Below, piece by piece: positions 9,499 through 16,800 of a DNA stretch of 64,000 nucleotides. The position numbers were made by a program, and so were the translations under genes. The stretch is from JBDZVM01 sp040255675 (lineage in GTDB: Bacteria > Actinomycetota > Actinomycetes > Acidothermales > Acidothermaceae): assembly GCA_040255675.1 (NCBI GenBank), contig JBDZVM010000004.1, positions 112,078 through 176,077 on the forward strand. Reading direction: 5' to 3'. The notes under the pieces were generated by a model, which did no database searches, was not told the DNA's origin, and saw only the letters and a list, made by a program, of their open reading frames with translations. The first letter of the stretch is position 1. Each line of letters opens with the position of its first letter.

Positions 9499-10446
9499 AT
9501 GATCCGATTCCTCGTCCGCCGGGTGCTTCAGGGTGTCGTCGTCATGTTCTTGGTGACGGTCGCTATCTACCTGCTGTTCTTCATGGGCAGCCCGATGGCG
9601 GTTGCCCGTCGGCTGGCCGGCCGTCAGGCGACAGAGGATCTGGTTCTGCGGATTTATCACAATCTCGGGCTCGACGAGCCGCTTTACAAGCAGTACGGCC
9701 ATTTCGTGTGGAGGTTGTTGCACGGCGACCTCGGTCACGACTATTACAGCGGCGTACCGGTCACCACCGTGCTGAAGCAAGCCGCGCCGATCACGTTATC
9801 TCTTGCCGTGGGCTCGGCCGTGTTGTGGCTCATCATCGGAGTCTCACTCGGCGTGTATTCGAGTGTTCGCGCTCGCACATTCTCTGACCGGGCGCTTACC
9901 GCCGGGGCGCTGTTCTTCTACTCCACGCCGGTGTTCGTACTTGGCCTTGCCCTTATTTTCGTATTCGCCGGAAAGCTGCGGGTGTTGCCCTTTACCGATT
10001 ACGTCGGCATTACCCAAAGCCCGTGGGAATGGTTCAGGCACCTCATTCTGCCCTGGTTTACGCTCGCGTTGATCTCGGCGGCCGTCTATCTGCGGCTAAG
10101 CCGAAGTTCGATGCTTGACGTCCTCGGCGAGGATTACATCCGCACCGCGCGGTCGAAAGGGCTCAGCGAGGGGCGGGTTATCTTCCGGCATGCGTTGCGC
10201 TCGGCTTTGACGCCCGTCGTCACCCAGTTCGGCATCGACATCGCGGTGCTGATAGGCGGAGCGATCATCACCGAGACCGTTTTCGGACTGCCCGGGCTCG
10301 GCTGGGAAGCCGTGCATGCGATCGATAATCAAGACCTCCCGTTGATCGTCGGCATCGTTATCATCGCGGCGGCGGCAGTCGTGGTCATGAACATCATCGT
10401 CGACATGCTCTACGCGGTGCTCGACCCGCGGGTCCGCCTACACTAG
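9499..10446 (+). CDS. Peptide ABC transporter permease, DppB/OppB type
   Basis: Second membrane subunit, 315 residues, beginning with the typical MIRFLVRRVLQGVVVMFLVT first helix. The EAA-type loop is TARSKGLSEGRVIFRHALRS. Six membrane segments are apparent. It lies 11 bases after the other permease and ends the importer operon. Placing C before B, and both after the two ATPases (order A-D-F-C-B), differs from the common A-B-C-D-F order. Confidence 0.93.
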   Translation: MIRFLVRRVLQGVVVMFLVTVAIYLLFFMGSPMAVARRLAGRQATEDLVLRIYHNLGLDEPLYKQYGHFVWRLLHGDLGHDYYSGVPVTTVLKQAAPITLSLAVGSAVLWLIIGVSLGVYSSVRARTFSDRALTAGALFFYSTPVFVLGLALIFVFAGKLRVLPFTDYVGITQSPWEWFRHLILPWFTLALISAAVYLRLSRSSMLDVLGEDYIRTARSKGLSEGRVIFRHALRSALTPVVTQFGIDIAVLIGGAIITETVFGLPGLGWEAVHAIDNQDLPLIVGIVIIAAAAVVVMNIIVDMLYAVLDPRVRLH

Positions 10447-10527
10447 GGGGCGCGCCTGTCGCTAGGCTGGCGCATAGATGTAAGGCTTCGCGGCCCTGGG
10501 CTGTACACCGTTTCCGGAGGAGCTGTC

Positions 10528-10755
10528 GTGATCGCCGCGCTCGAGATCGTTATCGCGCTGACGAGCATCGTGCTCGTCGTCCTCATCTTGCTGCACCGCG
10601 GCAAGGGCGGCGGCCTGTCCGACATGTTCGGCGGCGGGTTCACGTCCAACTTCGCGGGCTCGTCGGTGGTCGAGCGCAACCTCGATCGGTTCACTTTGGT
10701 CACCGGCGTGATCTGGTTCGCGGCAATCGTTGCTCTGCTTTTCTTGATCAAGTAG
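10528..10755 (+). CDS. secG: Preprotein translocase subunit SecG
   Basis: Small membrane subunit of the SecYEG channel. The 75-residue product has two hydrophobic helices (about residues 3-22 and 55-74) flanking the conserved HRGKGGGLSDMFGGG loop, the family's hallmark. The GTG start follows a GGAGGAG site. Its position downstream of tpiA is typical in actinobacteria, although here a peptide importer is inserted between them. Confidence 0.93.
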   Translation: MIAALEIVIALTSIVLVVLILLHRGKGGGLSDMFGGGFTSNFAGSSVVERNLDRFTLVTGVIWFAAIVALLFLIK

Positions 10756-10808
10756 GCGTCGCCACAGCGGTTGGCCCAGTACTGCCATCATGCGCGCGCG
10801 TGGCACCC

Positions 10809-10814
10809 TACAAT
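10809..10814 (+). promoter_or_regulatory. Candidate -10 element for rbpA
   Basis: TACAAT matches the actinobacterial -10 consensus and lies about 100 bases upstream of rbpA. No -35 hexamer is visible at standard spacing, so this rests on the -10 alone. Confidence 0.35.
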
Positions 10815-10915
10815 AAGACCACCTAATCGGACGGCGCGGACGTAAGTCGGCTAGCTGTTCTGGTGTCGGGCGGCCTGACGAGTGGCCGAGATCGTGCGAC
10901 GCAAGGGAGATTTTC

Positions 10916-11266
10916 GTGGCTGGTGGCAACGCGATTCGGGGGAGCCGGGTAGGTGCTGGCCCGATGGGCGAAGCGGAGCGCGGTGAGGCGGCACCACGTC
11001 GGCGCGTTTCGTTTTGGTGCGCGAACGGCCACGAGACCAAGCCGTCTTTCGCGACCGACGCCGTGATCCCTGACTCCTGGGATTGCCCGCGTTGCGGCCT
11101 GCCCGCTGGCCCCGATCCGCAAGAGCCGCCGACCGCTCCGCGTATCGAGCCGTACAAGACGCATCTTGCGTACGTACGCGAGCGCCGCAACGACAATGAC
11201 GGCGACGCGATCTTGGAAGAAGCACTCGAGCGGTTACGCAACTCGAAGGTGTACCCGCGCCTCTAG
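10916..11266 (+). CDS. rbpA: RNA polymerase-binding protein RbpA
   Basis: Actinobacterial transcription factor that binds RNA polymerase and the principal sigma factor and stabilises the open complex. The 116-residue protein has the N-terminal IRGSRVGAG core-binding tail, a central zinc-ribbon-like domain (one Cys in FWCANGHE, then CPRCG) and the C-terminal sigma-interacting helix (THLAYVRERR and after). The GTG start follows AAGGGAG. The cysteine-containing form resembles the Streptomyces version; some mycobacterial homologues lack metal ligands. Confidence 0.93.
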   Translation: MAGGNAIRGSRVGAGPMGEAERGEAAPRRRVSFWCANGHETKPSFATDAVIPDSWDCPRCGLPAGPDPQEPPTAPRIEPYKTHLAYVRERRNDNDGDAILEEALERLRNSKVYPRL

Positions 11267-11352
11267 CCGCGCACAACGAAATTCTAGGTCGTCACCACCG
11301 GATCACCGGCGGGTAAATCGCATACATGCGAAACTTCGCCTCGCGGAGTACT

Positions 11353-11369
11353 ATATCGTATAACGATAT
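11353..11369. promoter_or_regulatory. 17-bp palindrome, candidate operator
   Basis: ATATCGT and ACGATAT are perfect inverted arms around a 3-bp ATA centre. The element ends 18 bases before the ATG of the small zinc-ribbon membrane protein, where a repressor would block transcription initiation or elongation. The A/T richness stands out in this GC-rich window. The regulator is unknown. Confidence 0.5.
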
Positions 11370-11387
11370 TGCGAGAAGGTGGCGACT

Positions 11388-11633
11388 ATGCCTTTCGAGG
11401 ACGGAACTTTCGTGCTCAGCGGTGCGTTCATGCTCGCCGTTGCGGTGATGTTTATCCTCGGGGGGCTCGGCGTCATCGGCACCGTGCGCGTAAGGCGTTG
11501 TGAGCTTTGCCAACGATTGAGCCTCGCGCCAGCACGACCGAAGAAAGCGGACATGACGGCTTGCTGGCGATGCCGCCACCCGGTTCACGTACCCCGTGCG
11601 GCGTGGTTGCCGCGCGTGCACCATCATGGTTGA
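11388..11633 (+). CDS. Small membrane protein with C-terminal zinc ribbon
   Basis: Family not recognised. The 81-residue product has one hydrophobic helix (about residues 8-33) followed by a basic cytoplasmic-type tail containing CELC and CWRC pairs roughly 20 residues apart, a plausible four-cysteine zinc ribbon. A GAGAAGG ribosome site precedes the ATG, and the palindrome at 11353-11369 lies just upstream. It is convergent with pgl. A membrane-tethered metal-binding or regulatory role is possible, but no function can be assigned. Codon choice looks normal for the window. Confidence 0.6.
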   Translation: MPFEDGTFVLSGAFMLAVAVMFILGGLGVIGTVRVRRCELCQRLSLAPARPKKADMTACWRCRHPVHVPRAAWLPRVHHHG

Positions 11634-11685
11634 CGAACTTTGCGGGCATCGTCTTCGTCGTGCATTCGCGGACGACGCGACGTCG

Positions 11686-12465
11686 CTACGGCGAGGCGTG
11701 CCGCGACACACCTCGTGGCAGCAATCTCGCGGCGTCGTCGTCGAGCAGCCACAGCGTGCGCTGCCGCCCGAGGGCGCCCGCGGCGGGCACCTCGACTTCG
11801 CCGGCGCCGCTAAGGGCCAAGCTGATCGCCGCGGCTTTGGCCGGCCCCGCTGCCACAAGCCACACCTCTTGCGCCGCCCGGATCGCTCGAAACGTCAAGG
11901 TCAGCCGCGTCGGCGGCGGCTTCGGCGAGCCGTGCACGGCGACCACCGGGCGCTCTTCGTAGAGCGCCGGCATGCCGGGAAACAGCGATGCGATATGACC
12001 TTCCTCGCCCACACCTAGGAGTAGCACGTCGAACCGGGGAACCGGCGCATGGTCTTCGGGAAGTGCGGCGGCGGCCAGTTCGGCGGCGTACCTGGCGGCG
12101 GCGGCCTCGACATCGTCGCCGTCCGGCCCGTCGGAGGCAGGCATCGCATGCACGTGCGCCGGGTCGACTGGAACGTGGTCGAGCAGCGCCTTACGGGCCG
12201 CCCCGTCGTTGCGATCGCCGCTCGCGGCCGGCACGAACCGTTCGTCGCCCCACCACACGTGCACCCGCGACCAATCGATCGCGTCGCGTGCCGGCGCCGT
12301 CGCGAGATCGGCGAGGACGGCGGTGCCGATGCCGCCGCCGGTCAGGACGACGTGAGCCTGGCTGTGCGCTGCCTGAGCGTCGACGAGCCGGGTGACAAGC
12401 CGCGCGACAACCGCGTGCGTCAACAGCTTCGCGTCACGATGGACGACGACCTCGGGACGGCTCAT
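11686..12465 (-). CDS. pgl: 6-phosphogluconolactonase
   Basis: Hydrolyses 6-phosphogluconolactone in the oxidative pentose phosphate pathway. The 259-residue protein belongs to the NagB-like lactonase family, shown by VVLTGGGIG near the N terminus, VHVWWGDERFVP, and LLLGVGEEGHIASLFPG, which carries the catalytic-region residues. It is the last gene of the tkt-tal-pgi-zwf-opcA-pgl operon and overlaps the end of opcA by 4 bases (ATGA), so translation is probably coupled. Confidence 0.94.
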   Translation of the reverse strand: MSRPEVVVHRDAKLLTHAVVARLVTRLVDAQAAHSQAHVVLTGGGIGTAVLADLATAPARDAIDWSRVHVWWGDERFVPAASGDRNDGAARKALLDHVPVDPAHVHAMPASDGPDGDDVEAAAARYAAELAAAALPEDHAPVPRFDVLLLGVGEEGHIASLFPGMPALYEERPVVAVHGSPKPPPTRLTLTFRAIRAAQEVWLVAAGPAKAAAISLALSGAGEVEVPAAGALGRQRTLWLLDDDAARLLPRGVSRHASP

Positions 12466-13532
12466 GACTCATTCCGCGCCGACCGCGATCGGCGTTTCGT
12501 CGGGGCGTTGGCCGTACGTTTCGCCGCCGTACTCCTTGCCGTGGTCTTCGCAGTCGTGGTCTTCGCAGTCGTGGTCTTCGCAGTCGTGGTCTTCGCAATC
12601 GTGGGCGACATCGGGAAGGAGCGCGCTGGCTTCGCCCCGAACACTCGGCAAATAGTTTCGTCGTAAACGTCGTCTGGATCGAGCCGGCGTACCTCCTCCG
12701 CCAGCAACTCGCTGACGTCGCGGCGGGGAAGAGCCACTCGGCGATCGGGCTGGCCAGTGCGCACTAGCGTCGCGAGCCGGCCGTCGGGGCGGGTAATGGT
12801 GAGCTCGCCGCGTTGGGTCAACAGCTCGACGCCCGTGATGCCAGGCCCGCGAGTGACCTTGCGGGTGACCGAAATACCAAGCCGAAACTCCAGCCACGTC
12901 GCCAACAGCTCCGCGCTCGGATTGTTGCGCGCGGCGCCCACTTCGGCGCTCGCGATCGAGTCGAACGGTTGGTCGAGGGCCGCGGCGAGCATCGTGCGCC
13001 ACGGGGTCAGCCGGGTCCAGGCGAAATCGGTGTCACCTGGCGCGTAGCTGTCGCAGCGCGCCTTCAACGCGACCAGTGGCTTGGGGCTCGCGGCGGCATC
13101 CGTCACTCGACGCTGCGCCAGCGCGCCGAGAGCATCCTTCGACGGAACAGGGGGCGGTTGGCCGGGCCACCAGACAAGCACGGGCGCGTCCGGCAGCAGG
13201 AGCGGCAACACGACGGAATCGGCGTGGTTACGCAGCTCGCCGTAGAGCCGCAAGATGATGACCTCGGCCAACGAGTTGTCGTCGCCCACTCTGATTTCGG
13301 CGTCGAGACGCGCCGGTGAGCTGGCGGTGCGCTTGATCAGCGTCACGATGCGGCACGGGTGCTCGCGCGCCGCCGACATCGCCGCGCGCAAAGCATCGTG
13401 ATGGTCCGTCTCGTTAACCTCGACGACGAGGGTCAAGACCATGCCGAGAGCGGCGACGCCCGAGCGGTGCCGGGCATCGGTCAGCGCCGTCAAGATGGCC
13501 GATGATTTCGTGTTCGGAAGGTCGAGGTTCAC
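12462..13532 (-). CDS. opcA: Glucose-6-phosphate dehydrogenase assembly protein OpcA
   Basis: Accessory protein found beside zwf in actinobacteria and cyanobacteria and needed for full G6PDH activity. The 356-residue frame contains the family core (VLPLLLPDAPVLVWWPGQPP, and the SYAPGDTDFAWTRLTPWR segment). The GTG start is chosen because VNLDLPNT is the conserved beginning and a GGGGAGGC ribosome site precedes it. The C terminus ends in a Lys/Thr/Ala-rich tail built from repeated AKTTT units, encoded by 15-bp tandem repeats. At its 5' end it is linked to zwf through duplicated GTGA overlaps. Confidence 0.92.
   Translation of the reverse strand: MNLDLPNTKSSAILTALTDARHRSGVAALGMVLTLVVEVNETDHHDALRAAMSAAREHPCRIVTLIKRTASSPARLDAEIRVGDDNSLAEVIILRLYGELRNHADSVVLPLLLPDAPVLVWWPGQPPPVPSKDALGALAQRRVTDAAASPKPLVALKARCDSYAPGDTDFAWTRLTPWRTMLAAALDQPFDSIASAEVGAARNNPSAELLATWLEFRLGISVTRKVTRGPGITGVELLTQRGELTITRPDGRLATLVRTGQPDRRVALPRRDVSELLAEEVRRLDPDDVYDETICRVFGAKPARSFPMSPTIAKTTTAKTTTAKTTTAKTTARSTAAKRTANAPTKRRSRSARNES
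12536..12605 (-). repeat. 15-bp tandem repeats in the opcA tail
   Basis: About four to five copies of a 15-bp unit (TCTTCGCAGTCGTGG on the plus strand), nearly identical to each other, encode AKTTT repeats in the C-terminal tail of OpcA. The near-identity suggests recent slippage expansion. The tail resembles basic nucleoid-protein tails in composition only; a role is unknown. Confidence 0.85.
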
Positions 13533-13564
13533 GGCCGCCTCCCCACATGATCCGGCGTCCTCAC
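13529..13564 (-). CDS. Mini-ORF 2 between zwf and opcA
   Basis: Identical in sequence to the preceding mini-ORF, as the second repeat copy. Its TGA overlaps the GTG of opcA, restoring the coupled junction. It has the same GGGGAGGC ribosome site before its GTG. As with the first copy, a coupling role is inferred from the arrangement and not demonstrated. Confidence 0.4.
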   Translation of the reverse strand: MRTPDHVGRRP

Positions 13565-13596
13565 GGCCGCCTCCCCACATGATCCGGCGTCCTCAC
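13561..13596 (-). CDS. Mini-ORF 1 between zwf and opcA
   Basis: Eleven codons (VRTPDHVGRRP) starting at a GTG that overlaps the zwf stop as GTGA and ending in a TGA that overlaps the next GTG. A GGAGGC site lies just before the start, inside zwf. It is a by-product of the 32-bp duplication and may serve only to pass ribosomes on. Translation is not shown. Confidence 0.4.
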   Translation of the reverse strand: MRTPDHVGRRP

Positions 13597-15131
13597 GGCC
13601 GCCTCCATGCACGCCCGTCGCGGGCGAGCATCGCGTTCGCCGATGCCGGTCCCCACGATCCCGACGGATACTGCTCGGGTTGGCCTTGAGACGCCCAGTA
13701 GTCCTCGATCGGGTCGAGAATTTTCCACGACAGTTCGACTTCTTCGTGGCGGGGGAACAGCGGTGGGTCGCCGAGCAGCACGTCGAGCAACAGCCGCTCG
13801 TAAGCCTCCGGGCTCGACTCGGTGAACGACTCGCCGTAGGCGAAATCCATATTGACGTCTCGCACTTCCATCGCGGTACCCGGAACTTTGGAGCCGAACC
13901 GCATGGTGACTCCCTCGTCGGGTTGGATGCGGATCACCAACGCGTTTTGCCCGAGCTCTTCAGTAGCCGTGGCCGAAAAAGGCAAATGCGGCGCGCGCTG
14001 AAAAACCGCCGCAACCTCGGTGACTCGACGTCCGAGCCGCTTGCCGGTGCGCAAGTAGAACGGCACGCCCGCCCACCGGCGAGTGTCGACCTCGAGCTTG
14101 ACCGCCGCGTACGTCTCGGTAGACGACGACGCCGGTATGCCCTCTTCTTCGAGGTATCCGCAGACTCTTTCACCGCCTTGCCACCCGCTGGCGTACTGCC
14201 CGCGCGCGGTGTCGACGGCCAGGTTGTCGGGTATGCGCACAGCCGACAAGACTTTGGTCTTTTCCAAGTGCAATGCCCGCGCCTCGAAACTGACCGGTTC
14301 TTCCATCGCGGTCAACGCCAGCAGTTGCAACAGATGGTTTTGAATGACGTCGCGCGCGGCGCCGATGCCGTCGTAATATCCGGCGCGGCCACCGATTCCG
14401 ATGTCTTCAGCCATCGTGATCTGCACGTGGTCGACGTACGAGCGGTTCCAAATCGGCTCGAACAATGTATTGGAAAAACGCAGCGCGAGAATGTTTTGCA
14501 CTGTTTCTTTTCCGAGATAGTGGTCGATGCGAAACACCGACTCTGGTGGAAACACCTCGCTCAGAATGGCGTTGAGTTGGCGGGCACTTTCCAGGTCGTG
14601 GCCGAACGGCTTCTCGACGACGACACGGCGCCAGGCCGGGGGATTGGTCGCCGATAAACCCGACCGTTTCAGTTGCGACACCACAATCGGAAAGAACTTG
14701 GGCGGGATCGAGAGGTAGAAAGCGTGGTTGCCGCCCGTGCCGCGCACGCGGTCGAGATCGTTAATGGTCTGGGCGAGGTTGTTGAAAGCTTCGTCGTCGG
14801 AGAATTCTCCCGGCACGAAACGAAAGCCCTCGGCGAGTTGGTTCCAGACTTCTTCGCGAAACGGCGTACGCGAATACTGCTTGACGGCGTCGTGCACCAC
14901 CTGGGCGAAGTCTTCGTGGGCCCAATCCCTGCGCGCGAAGCCGACGAGTGCGAAGCCTGGCGGCAGCAGGCCGCGATTGGCGAGGTCGTAGATGGCCGGC
15001 ATCAGTTTCTTGCGCGACAGGTCGCCCGTGACGCCGAACAGCACGAGCCCGCATGGTCCGGCGACGCGGGGGAGTCGTCGGTCGCGGGGGTCGCGCAGGG
15101 GATTCAAGAGCCTGTGGTCAGGCGTCGTCAC
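13593..15131 (-). CDS. zwf: Glucose-6-phosphate 1-dehydrogenase
   Basis: Oxidises glucose-6-phosphate to the lactone with NADP reduction. The 512-residue protein has the N-terminal nucleotide fingerprint GVTGDLSRKK, the active-site signature RIDHYLGKETVQN and the conserved VQITMAEDIG segment. The GTG start follows GGAGGTC and gives the usual family length; the frame is open further upstream but through the end of pgi. It follows pgi by 25 bases. The stop lies inside the 32-bp repeat block shared with opcA. Confidence 0.96.
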   Translation of the reverse strand: MTTPDHRLLNPLRDPRDRRLPRVAGPCGLVLFGVTGDLSRKKLMPAIYDLANRGLLPPGFALVGFARRDWAHEDFAQVVHDAVKQYSRTPFREEVWNQLAEGFRFVPGEFSDDEAFNNLAQTINDLDRVRGTGGNHAFYLSIPPKFFPIVVSQLKRSGLSATNPPAWRRVVVEKPFGHDLESARQLNAILSEVFPPESVFRIDHYLGKETVQNILALRFSNTLFEPIWNRSYVDHVQITMAEDIGIGGRAGYYDGIGAARDVIQNHLLQLLALTAMEEPVSFEARALHLEKTKVLSAVRIPDNLAVDTARGQYASGWQGGERVCGYLEEEGIPASSSTETYAAVKLEVDTRRWAGVPFYLRTGKRLGRRVTEVAAVFQRAPHLPFSATATEELGQNALVIRIQPDEGVTMRFGSKVPGTAMEVRDVNMDFAYGESFTESSPEAYERLLLDVLLGDPPLFPRHEEVELSWKILDPIEDYWASQGQPEQYPSGSWGPASANAMLARDGRAWRRP

Positions 15132-15156
15132 AAGACCTCCGCAGTCTTCGGTGATT

Positions 15157-16794
15157 TCATCGGCCGACGCTAGCGGCGTCGAGAAGTTGCTGAATTCCTT
15201 GGGTGCGATCGCGCAGGTGCAACCGGACGACGGGACGGCCGCGTTGTTGCAAAGCCCGCAGGTCGCCGAGCGCCTGGGCGAGTTGCAGGCGCATGAAGCC
15301 GAACGGGCGCCCGGGAATCGCGAGGTCGTGTTCGACCGCACCCGTGATCTGCACGAACGCCCCGACTTGCGGGCCGCCCTTGTGGTATTGGCCTGTCGAA
15401 TGCAAGAAGCGCGGCGCCCACCCGAACGTCACCGGACACGGGCTTCGCGCCGCGAGCGACCGGCGAAGAAGCGCCGTCGACGAGTCGGCGTGCCGGTCGA
15501 GGTAGGCCATCAGCGCGAGGTAACCGCGATCGGGGACGGCGCGCAGCACCGCCGAAAAGACGCCGGCCAGATCGCCGGCTCCGCCGAGCATGATGGGGTC
15601 GTCGGTGTGAATTTCGACCGCGCCGTCGACGAACACGGGTCGGCCTTCGGGCAGTGGGCCCTCGCCCGCGGCGTCGAGAATCTTGTTGGTGTTGTCTTTC
15701 GATTCCTGCACGTTAGGTTGGTCGAAGGGGTTGATGCCGAGCAGGCGGCACGCCACCGCGGTGGCGTACTCCCAGGCCAGAAACTTCGCCCCGAGCGTTC
15801 CGGCGACAGTGATGCCGTCGATGTGCAACGCGGTGCCCAGCGTGACCAGTTGGCGGTCTGGGCCGCCAACGAAGTCGGGAGCGTCGACCGATTCGACCAC
15901 GACCGGCAGCAGGCCGGTTCCGTGCTTGCCGGTCGACTCCGCGACGAGCTGCTCAGCCCAGCTGGCGAAACCCGGGTGACGCGAGCCGAACTCGGCCAGG
16001 ATCACCTTGTCGCGTCCGGCGCGGCCCAACTCGCCGAGCACCGCGCCGAGCGTGAGGGCCGGGTTATCGAGGTCGCCCGCAAGACTTGGCAGTAACGCTG
16101 CCGCGTCGTCCAGCAGACCCTCGACGTCGACGCCGGCGAGCGCGCTGGGCACCAAGCCGAATGCCGAGAGCGCGCTGTACCGCCCCCCGACATTCGGGTC
16201 GGCGAGGAACACGCGGTAGCCGGCGTCTCTCGCGGCTTTCTCCAGCGGTGAACCCGGATCGGTGACGACGACGATGCGCCGCGCCGGGTCGATACCGGCT
16301 TCGCGAAACGCGTATTCGTAGGCCCGCCGGTGGCTGTCGGTCTCGATCGTCGTCCCGCTCTTGCTGGAAACGACGAGCACGGTGCGGTCGAGATGATCGG
16401 CGATGGCGCTCGCCACCTGATGCGGGTCGGTCGTGTCGAGCACGGTGAGCCGCACACCGGCGGTTGCCGCGATCACCTCGGGGGCCAGCGAAGATCCGCC
16501 CATGCCCGCGAGGACGAGCCTGTCGAGACCGGCGTGCTCCAAACGCTCACGCAGCTCAGACAGTTCGGGCAGGTACTGGCGCGACGAATGCGGCAGGTCG
16601 AGCCAGCCGAGCCGGGCTGACGCCTCGCGTTCGGCGTCGGTGCCCCACAGCGTGTGATCTTTCGATACCAACTTTCGGGCAACGCCTGCGTCAGCGAGGT
16701 CACGCTCCGCGTTGCGGGCGGCCGCGATGTACTCGCCACCCGTCAGGGTGACGTCGACGCCGCCGGCTTCGGTGGCCTCCTTGACTTGTGCCAT
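15157..16794 (-). CDS. pgi: Glucose-6-phosphate isomerase
   Basis: Interconverts glucose-6-phosphate and fructose-6-phosphate. The 545-residue protein has LAGMGGSSLAPEV and SSKSGTTIETDS, which bind the sugar phosphate, and a C-terminal HSTGQYHKGGP motif. The overall pattern is that of the actinobacterial pentose-phosphate-cluster form, which in some bacteria is fused to transaldolase. Here the two are separate but only 6 bases apart, with pgi directly downstream of tal. This placement lets the operon recycle fructose-6-phosphate into the oxidative branch. Confidence 0.93.
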   Translation of the reverse strand: MAQVKEATEAGGVDVTLTGGEYIAAARNAERDLADAGVARKLVSKDHTLWGTDAEREASARLGWLDLPHSSRQYLPELSELRERLEHAGLDRLVLAGMGGSSLAPEVIAATAGVRLTVLDTTDPHQVASAIADHLDRTVLVVSSKSGTTIETDSHRRAYEYAFREAGIDPARRIVVVTDPGSPLEKAARDAGYRVFLADPNVGGRYSALSAFGLVPSALAGVDVEGLLDDAAALLPSLAGDLDNPALTLGAVLGELGRAGRDKVILAEFGSRHPGFASWAEQLVAESTGKHGTGLLPVVVESVDAPDFVGGPDRQLVTLGTALHIDGITVAGTLGAKFLAWEYATAVACRLLGINPFDQPNVQESKDNTNKILDAAGEGPLPEGRPVFVDGAVEIHTDDPIMLGGAGDLAGVFSAVLRAVPDRGYLALMAYLDRHADSSTALLRRSLAARSPCPVTFGWAPRFLHSTGQYHKGGPQVGAFVQITGAVEHDLAIPGRPFGFMRLQLAQALGDLRALQQRGRPVVRLHLRDRTQGIQQLLDAASVGR

Positions 16795-16800
16795 CGCCGA

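Larger units (their letters stand above)
13529..13606 (-). repeat. 32-bp tandem duplication at the zwf-opcA junction
   Basis: Two exact 32-bp units (13531-13562 and 13563-13594) plus a 12-bp partial third copy. Read on the minus strand, each unit carries a GGAGGCGGCC ribosome site and a GTGA. The zwf stop overlaps the GTG of a mini-ORF, that mini-ORF's stop overlaps the next GTG, and the last overlaps the GTG of opcA. The ancestral state was evidently a single 4-base zwf/opcA overlap. Confidence 0.92.

Noticed and set aside
12536..12605. Short tandem repeats as a CRISPR array
   Set aside because: Units are 15 bp with no unique spacers and lie in frame within opcA.
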